The notes under the pieces were generated by a model. It saw only the letters and a list, made by a program, of their open reading frames with translations. It was not told where the DNA came from and made no database searches. The translations under genes and the position numbers were made by a program. From Kitasatospora viridis (lineage in GTDB: Bacteria > Actinomycetota > Actinomycetes > Streptomycetales > Streptomycetaceae), in contig NZ_VIWT01000001.1 of the NCBI RefSeq assembly GCF_007829815.1, forward strand, positions 5,051,001 through 5,115,000: a stretch of DNA of 64,000 nucleotides, read 5' to 3'. The stretch's first letter is position 1. Each line of letters opens with the position of its first letter. Shown piece after piece: positions 25,726-33,259 of this stretch.

Positions 25726-25884
25726 ATGGAGCCGTTCCCCCAGCACCCGCCCTACGAGCAGGGGTTGCTCGACGTCGGCGACGGCAACCGCATCCACGAC
25801 TCCGGTCACGCCGGCAGCCCGACGATGCGGGAGACCGTGATGGCGGCCGTCGCCCGGTTCGGCGCCGAGCGGGCGGGCCGGTAG
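25726..25884 (+). pseudogene. internally deleted prolyl aminopeptidase (Pip) remnant, 52 codons
   Basis: The open frame starts with an ATG after an excellent GAGGAGGAG site. It encodes PPYEQGLLDVGDGNRIH, the characteristic N-terminus of proline iminopeptidases, and jumps directly to DSGHAGSPTMRETVMAAV, which resembles the family's C-terminal end (a GHS/GHAG segment before the last helix). The roughly 250 residues between, including the GxSxG nucleophile, are missing. The frame is kept and ends in TAG two bases before the next GTG. The product cannot be a peptidase. The deletion is in frame, so the fragment still feeds ribosomes into the methyltransferase gene. Confidence 0.7.
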
Positions 25885-25885
25885 C

Positions 25886-26677
25886 GTGACCGCCACCTCC
25901 CAACCCGCGGGTTCGCCGCGCGAGTTCTACGACCGGCTGGCCGGCGACTACCACTTGATGTTCCGTGACTGGGACGCGAGCATCGCCCACCAGGCCGAGG
26001 TGCTGGGCGCCCTGGTGCGGCAGCAGCTCGGCGAGGGGCCGCACACCGTGCTGGACTGCTCGTGCGGGATCGGCACCCAGGCGATCGGGCTCGCCCTCGC
26101 CGGGCACCGCGTGGTGGCCGGCGACCTGAGCCCGGTGGCCGCGGCCCGGGCCCGCACCGAGGCCGCCGGGCGCGGCGCGCGGCTGCCGGCCCTCGCCGCG
26201 GACATGCGCCGACTCCCGTTCCGTGCCGGTCAGTTCGACGTCGTGCTGAGCGCGGACAACTCGCTGCCGCACCTGCTGACCGCCGACGACGTGCGCGCGG
26301 CGCTGGCCCAACTGCGCCGGGTGCTCCGGGAGGACGGCCTGCTGCTGCTCACCGTGCGGGACTACGACGAGCTGCGCCGCACCCGGCCGACCTCGACCCC
26401 GCCCCAGGTCGCGGGCACGGGCGACAACCAGACGATCACCTTCCAGCTCTGGCAGTGGCACGAGGACGGCGAGCGCTACGACCTGGAGCACTTCCAGCTG
26501 CTCCCGAACGGCACCGGCTGGGACACCCGGGTCCGCCGGACCACCTACTGGGCGCTGACCCGGGCGCAGTTGAGCGACTTCGCCGTGCAGGCGGGGTTCG
26601 AAGAACCGTGCTGGCTGGAACCCGCGGAGAGCGGGTACTACCAACCCGTGCTCACGGCCCGGGCAGCCTGCCTATGA
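25886..26677 (+). CDS. class I SAM-dependent methyltransferase
   Basis: The 263-residue product has motif I TVLDCSCGIGTQAIGLA, then VVAGDLSPVAAARARTEA, FDVVLSADNSLPHL and LREDGLLLLTVRDYDE. This pattern (SCGIGTQ, REFYDRLAGDYH at the start) resembles glycine/sarcosine methyltransferase-like proteins of actinomycetes. The GTG start is two bases after the Pip-remnant stop, with no separate ribosome site, so translation probably depends on the remnant. Substrate not determined. Confidence 0.8.
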   Translation: MTATSQPAGSPREFYDRLAGDYHLMFRDWDASIAHQAEVLGALVRQQLGEGPHTVLDCSCGIGTQAIGLALAGHRVVAGDLSPVAAARARTEAAGRGARLPALAADMRRLPFRAGQFDVVLSADNSLPHLLTADDVRAALAQLRRVLREDGLLLLTVRDYDELRRTRPTSTPPQVAGTGDNQTITFQLWQWHEDGERYDLEHFQLLPNGTGWDTRVRRTTYWALTRAQLSDFAVQAGFEEPCWLEPAESGYYQPVLTARAACL

Positions 26678-26728
26678 TCGAAAGCGTCTCCCACGGCGGG
26701 TGATCCGTGTTCGGGAAAGGTCGGTGGC

Positions 26729-27094
26729 ATGGCCGAGGACGTCGTGTTCGAGCGCGTGGAGCCGGTGGTGCCGGTGCGTGACCTGGCGGCGGCGCTGGAC
26801 CGCTACCGGCGGCTGGGGTTCACCGCGCGCGAGTACCAGGGCGACGCGCAGTACGGCTTCGCCAGTCGCGGCGGCGTCACCCTGCACCTCACCGAGTGGG
26901 CGGAGCACGACCCCGAGGTGGCGGGCGCCGTGGTCTACCTCTACGTCTCCGACGCCGACGCCGTGCACACCGAGTGGGCCGCCGCGGGCCTCCCCGGCCG
27001 GCTCACCGCGCCGCGGGACACCGACTACGGCCTGCGCGAGTTCGGCTACGTGGACCCGGACGGCACGCTGCACCGGGTCGGCTCACCCAGCTGA
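26729..27094 (+). CDS. VOC-superfamily (bleomycin-resistance/glyoxalase-like) protein
   Basis: The 121-residue product has one VOC fold of two beta-alpha-beta-beta-beta units: VVPVRDLAAALDRYRRLGFTARE, then a second unit ending REFGYVDPDGTLHRVGSP. This arrangement matches bleomycin-resistance-type binding proteins, which sequester a drug rather than catalyse. Metal ligands of glyoxalase I are not all evident. It follows the methyltransferase by 51 bp and may share its transcript; a hairpin follows. Confidence 0.8.
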   Translation: MAEDVVFERVEPVVPVRDLAAALDRYRRLGFTAREYQGDAQYGFASRGGVTLHLTEWAEHDPEVAGAVVYLYVSDADAVHTEWAAAGLPGRLTAPRDTDYGLREFGYVDPDGTLHRVGSPS

Positions 27095-27120
27095 GCCCGC
27101 GCGGTCGGCAGGTGGCGCAG

Positions 27121-27152
27121 CGGCGGTCCGGGGCCGAAGCCCCGGACCGCCG
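27121..27152. terminator. 14-bp hairpin between convergent genes
   Basis: CGGCGGTCCGGGGC (27121-27134) pairs perfectly with 27139-27152 around a CGAA tetraloop. It sits between the VOC gene and the convergent collagenase gene. Confidence 0.85.
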
Positions 27153-27170
27153 CCGGTCGTTGACGCGGGA

Positions 27171-29708
27171 TCAGTACTGCGTGCTGATCGTCACGCCGCT
27201 GAAGTCGGTCTGGGCGTACAGGCTGATGTACCGGTAGCCCGCCGTGCTGTTGGTGACGGTGAGGCTCTGGGTGGTGCCGTTGTTCTGCGAGCCGCCGGAG
27301 TTGGCGCTCGGCGTGGCCCAGGTGTCGGCGTTGTAGAACAGGTAGGCGGTGCCGGTGCCGCCGCTGCTGTTGATGCTCAGCGTGGTGGTGCCGGCCGGCA
27401 GGTAGATCCAGTAGTAGTCCAGGTTGCCCGCGGTGGCGGACTGGCCGGTCCGCTCGCAGTTGCGGTCCAGCTGCTGGGTGTTGCTGGAGGTGCACGGGGT
27501 GACGCCGCCGCCGGTGCCGCCGGAGGAGCTGACCGTGACGGACTGGCTGATGGTCGCGGTCTTGCCGTTGGCGTCGGTCACCGTGAGGCCCACGGTGTAG
27601 CTGCCGGCCGCGGCGTAGGTGTGCGACGGGTTCTGCGTGGTGGCGGTGGCGCCGTCACCGAAGTTCCAGGCCCAGGAGGAGATGCTGCCGCCGGTCTCGG
27701 TGGACTGGTCGGTGAACTGCACGGCCAGGTCGGTGGGGGCGGCGGTGAACGCGGCGGTCGGGGCGCCGCCCACCACGCAGGCGCCGGCGGCGCAGGCGTC
27801 CAGCCAGGTGTTGAAGTCGGCGTCGTAGGCGGTGCCGATCGAGTTGTAGACCGCGTAGCCGCCGGTGTAGTCGCCGGTGCGGAAGTGGCTCAGCATGTTC
27901 TGGATGACGTCCGGGTGCTTCTCGACCATGTAGCGGACGGCGAGGTAGCCCCACGGGTAGGTGCGGGTGGTGTCGCTGTTCTCGTAGGTGTTCTGGAACA
28001 GCGTGCTGAGCGCGTAGGTGTGCTTGGGCGCCTCGGCCACCGCGCCGGTGTCGGTGACGTTGCGGTAGGTGTAGGAGACGTACTCGGCGACGCCCTCGAT
28101 CCACCAGACGTCCGGGACGGCGGTCTGCTGGGTGAAGTTGCCCTTCAGGTCCAGGCGGCCGTCGAGGGCGTGGGTGTACTCGTGGTTGAGGTTCCAGATG
28201 CCGGCGGTGAAGCCGTCGTTGCCGTTCTGGTAGGTCAGCGAGATCGGCTGGTTGTTGGGGTCGGTCGGGTCACCGATCAGGGTGATGCCGCCGTTGTTGG
28301 TGCTCACCCCGTAGATCCCGCCCGCGTAGGTCTGGTAGTCCTGCGGGGAGGCGAAGACCACCATCTGGAGCGTGTTCTCGTACTGGCCGGGGATCGGGCC
28401 GTTGTCCTTGACCAGGTTGTGGACGAAGCCGTCCTCGTTCTCCAGGCTGGTGCAGACGGCCGTGAGGTCGGCGGCGGTCAGGCTCTGCGCCAGGATGCTG
28501 TGCGTCGAGTCGCAGGTGTAGCTGATCGGCAGCGCGGCGGCCTTGAGCCGGGTCGGCAGGTCACAAGTGCCGTAGTAGGAGCAGTTGTTCGGGTCGTAGT
28601 AGTTGGCCATGCCGGCCAGCGGGACCCAGACGGCCGCGGTCGGGCCGCTGATCTGCGTCTGGTTGAGCAGGGCCTGGATCAGCGGCTTGACGGTGGGCGC
28701 CAGCGCCGGGTGCTCGATGAACCGCGAGGTCTCCAGCGCGGCGTTGGAGTCCAGGAACCCGTTGGTGCCGCCCAGCATCGAGAGGTGGTTCTGCGCGAAC
28801 GAGTCCAGGGTGTTGATGATGCTCGGGTCGGCGGTCACCGCGGCGACGTAGTCGGGGTTCTGGTGGCCCCGGAAGATCGGGGTGAAGACGCTGTTCGCGA
28901 AGTTCACCATGTACCAGGACGAGTCCCAGGCGCTGGTGTAGGCGTTCAGCACCTGCTTGTAGGTGTTGAGGTAGTGCGCCTGGAGGTTGGCGGAGTCGCT
29001 GAGGATCATCGCCTCGCCGGCCACCTGGCCGTTGCCGTCGCTGTCGTCCAGGAAGTGCGGGCTGGCCACCAGGGTGTCGAGGGCGGCCTGCACCGCGCTG
29101 GTCAGCGCGGCGGAGTAGGCGGGCACGTCGGTGGGGTTGTTGTACTGCACGTAGTAGCCGGCCTGGAGGAAGTAGGCCAGCTGGAAGATGCCGGTGGAGT
29201 TGTCACCGGCGTACGAGGCGGCGGCGGCCTGCAGGCCGTTCGCCACCGCGGTCATCTGGCTCTCCTTGAACACCGCGGTGGCGTCGCTGCCGGTGAGCGG
29301 GAAGAGCGAGCTGATGCAGTCCTGGGTCGAGCCCTCGATGTAGCTCACCAGGTCGGCGCCGGTGCGGCCGCTGAAGTCGGCCGGGGTGCAGGAGGTGGCG
29401 GCCCGGGTGGCGGCCCCGGCCCGGGCGGCGAGCCGGGGCGCGGGCGCCTTGGGGGCGGCGGACTGCGGGGAGTGCGGGGGCAGCAGGGCCGGCGCGAGGC
29501 GCTGGTTCTGGGTGGCGGCGTTGGTGTTCGCGCCGAGCGCGCTGCCGGTGGGGGGTATCGCGGTGCTGGGGCGGGCCGGGCTCACCTGGTGGGCGGTCGT
29601 CGCCGTGGGGGCGGCGGCGAAGCTCGGGGTGGCGGCGAAACCCGCGACGGCCGTGCTCGCGGCGGCGAGCACAGCCATGATTTTCGGCAGCCGGAATGGC
29701 TGACGCAT
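27171..29708 (-). CDS. secreted M9 collagenase with PKD and PPC domains
   Basis: The 845-residue product begins with a signal peptide (MRQPFRLPK, hydrophobic core, cut near SFAAA). A long M9 N-terminal activator region precedes the catalytic domain, whose zinc site is H509-E-Y-T-H513, followed by the third ligand Glu in IEGVAEYVSY. A PKD domain (AFTAAPTDLAVQF to SQSVTVSS) and a C-terminal pre-peptidase/collagen-binding-type domain (YYWIYLPAGTTTLSI) follow. It would be exported and cleave collagen or gelatin-like substrates. ATG 29708 has GAGGAG five bases upstream. A putative promoter lies in the AT-richer stretch around 29800-29850. Single gene, closed by a hairpin. Confidence 0.9.
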   Translation of the reverse strand: MRQPFRLPKIMAVLAAASTAVAGFAATPSFAAAPTATTAHQVSPARPSTAIPPTGSALGANTNAATQNQRLAPALLPPHSPQSAAPKAPAPRLAARAGAATRAATSCTPADFSGRTGADLVSYIEGSTQDCISSLFPLTGSDATAVFKESQMTAVANGLQAAAASYAGDNSTGIFQLAYFLQAGYYVQYNNPTDVPAYSAALTSAVQAALDTLVASPHFLDDSDGNGQVAGEAMILSDSANLQAHYLNTYKQVLNAYTSAWDSSWYMVNFANSVFTPIFRGHQNPDYVAAVTADPSIINTLDSFAQNHLSMLGGTNGFLDSNAALETSRFIEHPALAPTVKPLIQALLNQTQISGPTAAVWVPLAGMANYYDPNNCSYYGTCDLPTRLKAAALPISYTCDSTHSILAQSLTAADLTAVCTSLENEDGFVHNLVKDNGPIPGQYENTLQMVVFASPQDYQTYAGGIYGVSTNNGGITLIGDPTDPNNQPISLTYQNGNDGFTAGIWNLNHEYTHALDGRLDLKGNFTQQTAVPDVWWIEGVAEYVSYTYRNVTDTGAVAEAPKHTYALSTLFQNTYENSDTTRTYPWGYLAVRYMVEKHPDVIQNMLSHFRTGDYTGGYAVYNSIGTAYDADFNTWLDACAAGACVVGGAPTAAFTAAPTDLAVQFTDQSTETGGSISSWAWNFGDGATATTQNPSHTYAAAGSYTVGLTVTDANGKTATISQSVTVSSSGGTGGGVTPCTSSNTQQLDRNCERTGQSATAGNLDYYWIYLPAGTTTLSINSSGGTGTAYLFYNADTWATPSANSGGSQNNGTTQSLTVTNSTAGYRYISLYAQTDFSGVTISTQY

Positions 29709-29893
29709 CGTCACTCCTCGGTGGGGGTCGAGTGGATGCGCCTCGGTGAGGGGAGGGGGACGAGGCGACTGACGAACCGTCTCACGGGGTCGTCCACGGA
29801 TCAATGAGGTATGACATAGCACATGGCGCGCTCCTGCCATATCACTGTGAAAATCCGGTGCGTCACGTTCACCGTTCGTGATCGGATGGCCGG

Positions 29894-30448
29894 ATGACCC
29901 ACCGCGTGATCGTGCTCAACGGCGGCTCCAGCACCGGCAAGACCACCCTGGCCAGGGCCCTGCAACAGGTGCTGCCCGAGGCCTGGTTGTGGATCGGCGT
30001 GGACGCCTTCGTCGAGGCGCTGCCGCCGGCCCTGCAGGACTCGACCGAGGGCCTGGAGGTCGCGGCGGACGGCGCCGTCACCGTCGGCGCCCGGTTCCGG
30101 GAGCTGGAGGCGGCCTGGATGGCCGGCGTCGCGGCGATGGTCCGGGCCGGTGCCAAGGTGGTGATCGACGAGGTCTTCCTCGGCGGCGCGGCCTCCCAGC
30201 AGCGCTGGGCGCGGGCGCTGGACGGCCTCGACGTGTTCTGGGTCGGCGTGCGCTGCGACCCGGCCACCGCCGCCGCCCGCGAACTCGCCCGGGGCGACCG
30301 GGCGCCGGGCATGGCGGCGGGTCAGGCCGAGCTGGTGCACCGGGGCGTGCGCTACGACCTGGAGGTGGACACCACCGGAGACCGGCCCGCCGCAGTGGCC
30401 CGGGAGATCGCCGAGCGGGCGGGGCTGCTCACGCTTCGTCGGGCGTAG
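29894..30448 (+). CDS. chloramphenicol 3-O-phosphotransferase-like kinase
   Basis: The 184-residue product is strikingly like the Streptomyces venezuelae chloramphenicol phosphotransferase: P-loop NGGSSTGKTT (9-18), D37 in GVDAF at the proposed catalytic base position, EGLEVAADGAVTVG, DEVFLGGAASQQRW, VGVRCDPA and the C-terminal YDLEVDTTGD. The family transfers phosphate from ATP to the primary hydroxyl of chloramphenicol. I infer a resistance or detoxification role, though related CPT proteins are widespread in non-producers. The 3' end overlaps the convergent MerR gene by 20 bp. Confidence 0.85.
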   Translation: MTHRVIVLNGGSSTGKTTLARALQQVLPEAWLWIGVDAFVEALPPALQDSTEGLEVAADGAVTVGARFRELEAAWMAGVAAMVRAGAKVVIDEVFLGGAASQQRWARALDGLDVFWVGVRCDPATAAARELARGDRAPGMAAGQAELVHRGVRYDLEVDTTGDRPAAVAREIAERAGLLTLRRA

Positions 30449-31148
30449 CCGCGTCGTGCTCGGCCAGCTGCTCGGCGAGCGAGCGGTGGAACGCGGTGAC
30501 CAGCGCCTGGGTCAGCAACGGCTCGATCCGACCGGTCAGTTCGCGCATCCGCTCGACCTCGGCGTCCGACGGCGAGCCCTCCCGGAACGGCTTCCAGACG
30601 GTCTCCCGGAAGAGCCGGTGCAGCTCGCGCGCGGTGGCCTCGGTGTGCAGCCGGACCGCCGCCCGGGTCGACAGGATCGCCTCCAGCGGGATCGGCAGGT
30701 CCAACACCCTGGCCCCCAGCGGCAACAGGCCCGGATCGACCCGGAACACCTCCGGCCGCTCGGTGCGGTGCAGCGCGCCCATCGCCACCAGCCGGTCCAG
30801 GTCGGCCGCGCTGAGCTGCCGGCCGACCCGCCGGGAGAGCTGCTCGACGTCCGCCTGCTCGGCGCTCTCCGGGGTCCAGGCGGCCACCAGCGCACGGTGG
30901 ATCGCCAGGTCCAGCGAGCCGATGTCGGCCGGCAGCTGGGCCAGGTACCGCTCGATCGCGGCGAGGGTGAGCCCCTGCCGCTGCAACTCCTCGATCAGCT
31001 CCAGCCGGTCCAGGTGCTCCGCCCCGTACCAGCCGACCCGGCGCGGACCCAGCTCAGGCGGCGGCAGCAGGCCCCGCCCGCTGTAGAAGCGCAGCGTCCG
31101 CACGGTCACCCCGGCGCGGGCGGCGAGTTCGTCAACGGTCAGACGCAA
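30429..31148 (-). CDS. MerR-family transcriptional regulator
   Basis: The 239-residue product has an N-terminal MerR helix-turn-helix (LTVDELAARAGVTVRTLRFYSGRGLLPPP, with the wing GWYGAEHLDRLELI), a linker helix, and about 150 residues of helical effector domain without cysteines. The start is TTG 31148 with AGGAG five bases upstream. An imperfect CACT-AGTG dyad lies 32 bp upstream and probably marks an autoregulated promoter. Its neighbours are a CPT-like kinase (convergent) and a 2OG oxygenase. Confidence 0.85.
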   Translation of the reverse strand: MRLTVDELAARAGVTVRTLRFYSGRGLLPPPELGPRRVGWYGAEHLDRLELIEELQRQGLTLAAIERYLAQLPADIGSLDLAIHRALVAAWTPESAEQADVEQLSRRVGRQLSAADLDRLVAMGALHRTERPEVFRVDPGLLPLGARVLDLPIPLEAILSTRAAVRLHTEATARELHRLFRETVWKPFREGSPSDAEVERMRELTGRIEPLLTQALVTAFHRSLAEQLAEHDAATPDEA

Positions 31149-31179
31149 CGGTGCTCCTGGTGGGACAGTCCTGCTGTGA

Positions 31180-31190
31180 CACTAGCAGTG
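31180..31190. promoter_or_regulatory. short dyad in the MerR-gene promoter region
   Basis: CACTAGCAGTG has 4-bp arms (CACT and AGTG) around a 3-base centre, extended on one side to GACACTAGC. Comparable CACTGCTAGTG-like dyads often overlap autoregulated MerR promoters in streptomycetes. It is too short to be conclusive. Confidence 0.4.
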
Positions 31191-31204
31191 CCGTCCCCGC
31201 CGGA

Positions 31205-32206
31205 TCAGGCGTGCGCGTAGTAGCGCCGGGCCACTTCGGGATGGGCCCGGGCGTACCCCTTCAACTCGTTCCAGCCGAAGTCGGCGTAGAGCGGGTTGGC
31301 CGGATCGTCGGTGGCGCCCGGCGCGCGGTGGGCGTGCGGGAAGTCCAGCGGGGCGATGTGGGCGTCGAGGCGCGGGTTGTAGAAGAACGGCGCCGAGAAG
31401 CGCTCGGCCCCGCCGGGCGGGCTGACCACCCGGTGGCTGGTGGCCTTCAGGTAGCCCTCGGTGGCCACCTCCAGCAGCTCGCCCAGGTTCACCACGAAGG
31501 CGCCGGGCAGCGGGGGCACGTCCAGGAAGCCGCCGTCGGGGCGCTCCACCTGCAGACCCGGCACGCCGTCGGTGAGCAGCAGGGTGAGGAAGCCGTAGTC
31601 CTTGTGCGCGCCGACGCCCTGGCCCGCGCCGTCGGGGGCCGCGCCCGGGTAGCGGACCAGCTTGAGGTGCAGGGCCGGGCGGTCGGCGAAGGCCGGGTCG
31701 TAGAAGTCCGGGCGGGCGCCGATCGCGTTCAGCAGCTCGTGCAGCAGCCGGTGCGCGACCGCGCCCAGCCGGTCCAGCCAGCGCAGCGCCGCCTCGCGCA
31801 GCTCGGGCAGCGCGGCGGGCCACTGGTTCGGGCCCTCCAGCAGCCAGTAGGCGGGCTCGCCCGGAGCGGGCGGGTGGGCGGGCAGCTCGGGGCCGATGTC
31901 CAGCTGGTCGCGCCAGTCGCTGCGGCCGCCGGTGCGCTCGGCCCCGGTGCGGGTGTAGCCGCGGAAGTGCGGGGAGTTGAGGTTGCTCAGGGCCAGCCGG
32001 TCGGCCTCCGGCAGGGCGAAGAAGGCGTGCATCGCCGCGGTCAGCCGGTCGGTGTCCGCGGCGGGCACGCCGTGGCCGACCAGGTGGAAGAACCCCACCT
32101 CGGTGGCGGCGCGGTGCAGGGCGGCGAGGAAGACGTCGCGCTGCTCGGGGGTGCCGTCGGCGGTGGAGAGGTCGACGACCGGGAGGGTGTCGTGCTGTGC
32201 GGACAT
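31205..32206 (-). CDS. 2-oxoglutarate/Fe(II) dioxygenase of the isopenicillin N synthase family
   Basis: The 333-residue product shows the DIOX_N start LPVVDLSTAD with GFFHLVGHGVP, then the iron facial triad H201-x-D203 (AHKDYGF) and H258 (ATSHRVV). The 2OG-binding R269-x-S271 lies ten residues later. Substrate class is unclear: relatives include plant-like gibberellin and flavonoid oxidases, ethylene-forming enzymes and actinomycete natural-product oxygenases. ATG 32206 has GGAGG eight bases upstream. It is a single gene next to a MerR regulator that reads in the same direction. Confidence 0.85.
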   Translation of the reverse strand: MSAQHDTLPVVDLSTADGTPEQRDVFLAALHRAATEVGFFHLVGHGVPAADTDRLTAAMHAFFALPEADRLALSNLNSPHFRGYTRTGAERTGGRSDWRDQLDIGPELPAHPPAPGEPAYWLLEGPNQWPAALPELREAALRWLDRLGAVAHRLLHELLNAIGARPDFYDPAFADRPALHLKLVRYPGAAPDGAGQGVGAHKDYGFLTLLLTDGVPGLQVERPDGGFLDVPPLPGAFVVNLGELLEVATEGYLKATSHRVVSPPGGAERFSAPFFYNPRLDAHIAPLDFPHAHRAPGATDDPANPLYADFGWNELKGYARAHPEVARRYYAHA

Positions 32207-32296
32207 GCGGGCGGCCTCCGCTCGGCTTCGGCCCGGCCGGTCGTGGGGCGGTGCCCGCACGACCGGGGCACGGATGTTCGTGGGTCCTACCTGTGA

Positions 32297-32755
32297 TTAT
32301 CCGTTCCGAAGATCGTCGATCACCAGGTCGGCGAGGCGCAGCTGGTAGTTGACCTGGGTGGTGGAGCCGTCGCCCCAGTCCTCGGTGAGGTACACGGTGG
32401 TGTGCCCGGCGCCGCTGTCGCCCTGGGCGACGGACCAGCCGACCGGGGTGTTCTGCGCCCGGAAGACCGGGTCGGCGTTGTTGTCGGCGGCCCACTGGTC
32501 GAGCTGGCCGTTCAGGTAGTCGGTCAGGTACTGCCGGCGGACGTCGTAGGCGCCCGCCGGGTCGCCGTTCAGGATGTCGTCGCGGTACGCGCTGAAGAAG
32601 TGGTCGACCTGGAGCTCGGCCGGGGTCAGCGCCTGCTGGCTCTGGGAGGCCTGCGGCCCGGCGGTGGTGTCCGCGGCGAGCGCGGGGGCGGGGGCCAGCA
32701 GACCGGCCAGGGACAGCGCGAAGACCGCCGCGGTGGCGGTACGGAGTCGGATCAT
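32297..32755 (-). CDS. small secreted protein of unknown function
   Basis: The 152-residue product has a clear signal peptide (MIRLRTATAAVFALSLAGLL, cut near ALAAD). The mature part starts with a polar Gln-rich linker followed by LQVDHFFSAYRDDILNGD, a conserved-looking helix, and a beta-rich end with TTVYLTEDWGDGSTTQVNY. It resembles small exported proteins of NTF2-like or immunity-like fold, but no family is certain. There are no cysteines in the mature part. Confidence 0.65.
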   Translation of the reverse strand: MIRLRTATAAVFALSLAGLLAPAPALAADTTAGPQASQSQQALTPAELQVDHFFSAYRDDILNGDPAGAYDVRRQYLTDYLNGQLDQWAADNNADPVFRAQNTPVGWSVAQGDSGAGHTTVYLTEDWGDGSTTQVNYQLRLADLVIDDLRNG

Positions 32756-32800
32756 GACAAGCAGTCTGCGAGGTCCTGGTGACGCTCCGTCTACGACGCG

Positions 32801-32849
32801 CTGACGCCCCGTCGGAAGTCGATCGGGTCGACTTCCGACGGGGCGTCAG
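32801..32849. terminator. perfect 22-bp inverted repeat, strong terminator
   Basis: Positions 32801-32822 pair without mismatch with 32828-32849 around a TCGGG loop. It lies 20 bp after the thioredoxin stop on the minus strand and upstream of the secreted-protein gene. It is the longest perfect stem I found in the window. Confidence 0.85.
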
Positions 32850-32868
32850 GTGGGCGCCTGAGGGCGGA

Positions 32869-33231
32869 TCAGTTGTTCTCGGCGGCGATCTTGGCGCGCA
32901 CCTCGTTCATGTCCAGCCCGCGGGCCTGCTCGATCAGGTTCTCCAGGGCCGGCGCCGGCATCGCCCCGGCCTGCGAGAAGACCAGGACGTTCTCCCGGAT
33001 GATCGCCAGGGTCGGGATCGAGGTGATGCCGAAGGCGGCGGCCAGCTCCTGCTGGGCCTCGGTGTCGACCTTGCCGAAGACCAGGTCGGGGTTGGCGGTG
33101 GCGGCCTTGTCGTAGACCGGCGCGAACTGCCGGCACGGCCCGCACCAGCCCGCCCAGAAGTCGATGAGGACGAAGGAGTCCTCGTTGACGACCTCGTCGA
33201 AGTTGTCCTTGGTCAGCTCAACCGTAGTCAT
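32869..33231 (-). CDS. thioredoxin
   Basis: The 120-residue product has the active site W29-C30-G-P-C33 in FWAGWCGPCRQF and the cis-proline loop ITSIPTLAI. Length and strand order are those of a cytosolic thioredoxin, reduced by thioredoxin reductase and reducing protein disulfides. The C-terminal extension of about 12 residues (LDMNEVRAKIAAENN) is slightly longer than usual. It is transcribed with the flavoprotein disulfide reductase 28 bp upstream, so the two probably form an operon closed by the 22-bp hairpin. Confidence 0.92.
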   Translation of the reverse strand: MTTVELTKDNFDEVVNEDSFVLIDFWAGWCGPCRQFAPVYDKAATANPDLVFGKVDTEAQQELAAAFGITSIPTLAIIRENVLVFSQAGAMPAPALENLIEQARGLDMNEVRAKIAAENN

Positions 33232-33259
33232 GGCGGCTTCAACCAGGCCGCTGCCGGGG

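Noticed and set aside
26729..27094. VOC protein as the missing cyclitol epimerase of the aminocyclitol cluster
   Set aside because: It is 7 kb away beyond unrelated genes, shares a transcript region with a methyltransferase, and resembles bleomycin-resistance binding proteins more than ValD/CetB-type epimerases.
26700..29807. 1035-codon forward open frame
   Set aside because: It covers the antisense of the collagenase gene, whose signal peptide, HEYTH and PKD domains are unmistakable; the forward frame is low-complexity Gly/Val/Arg.
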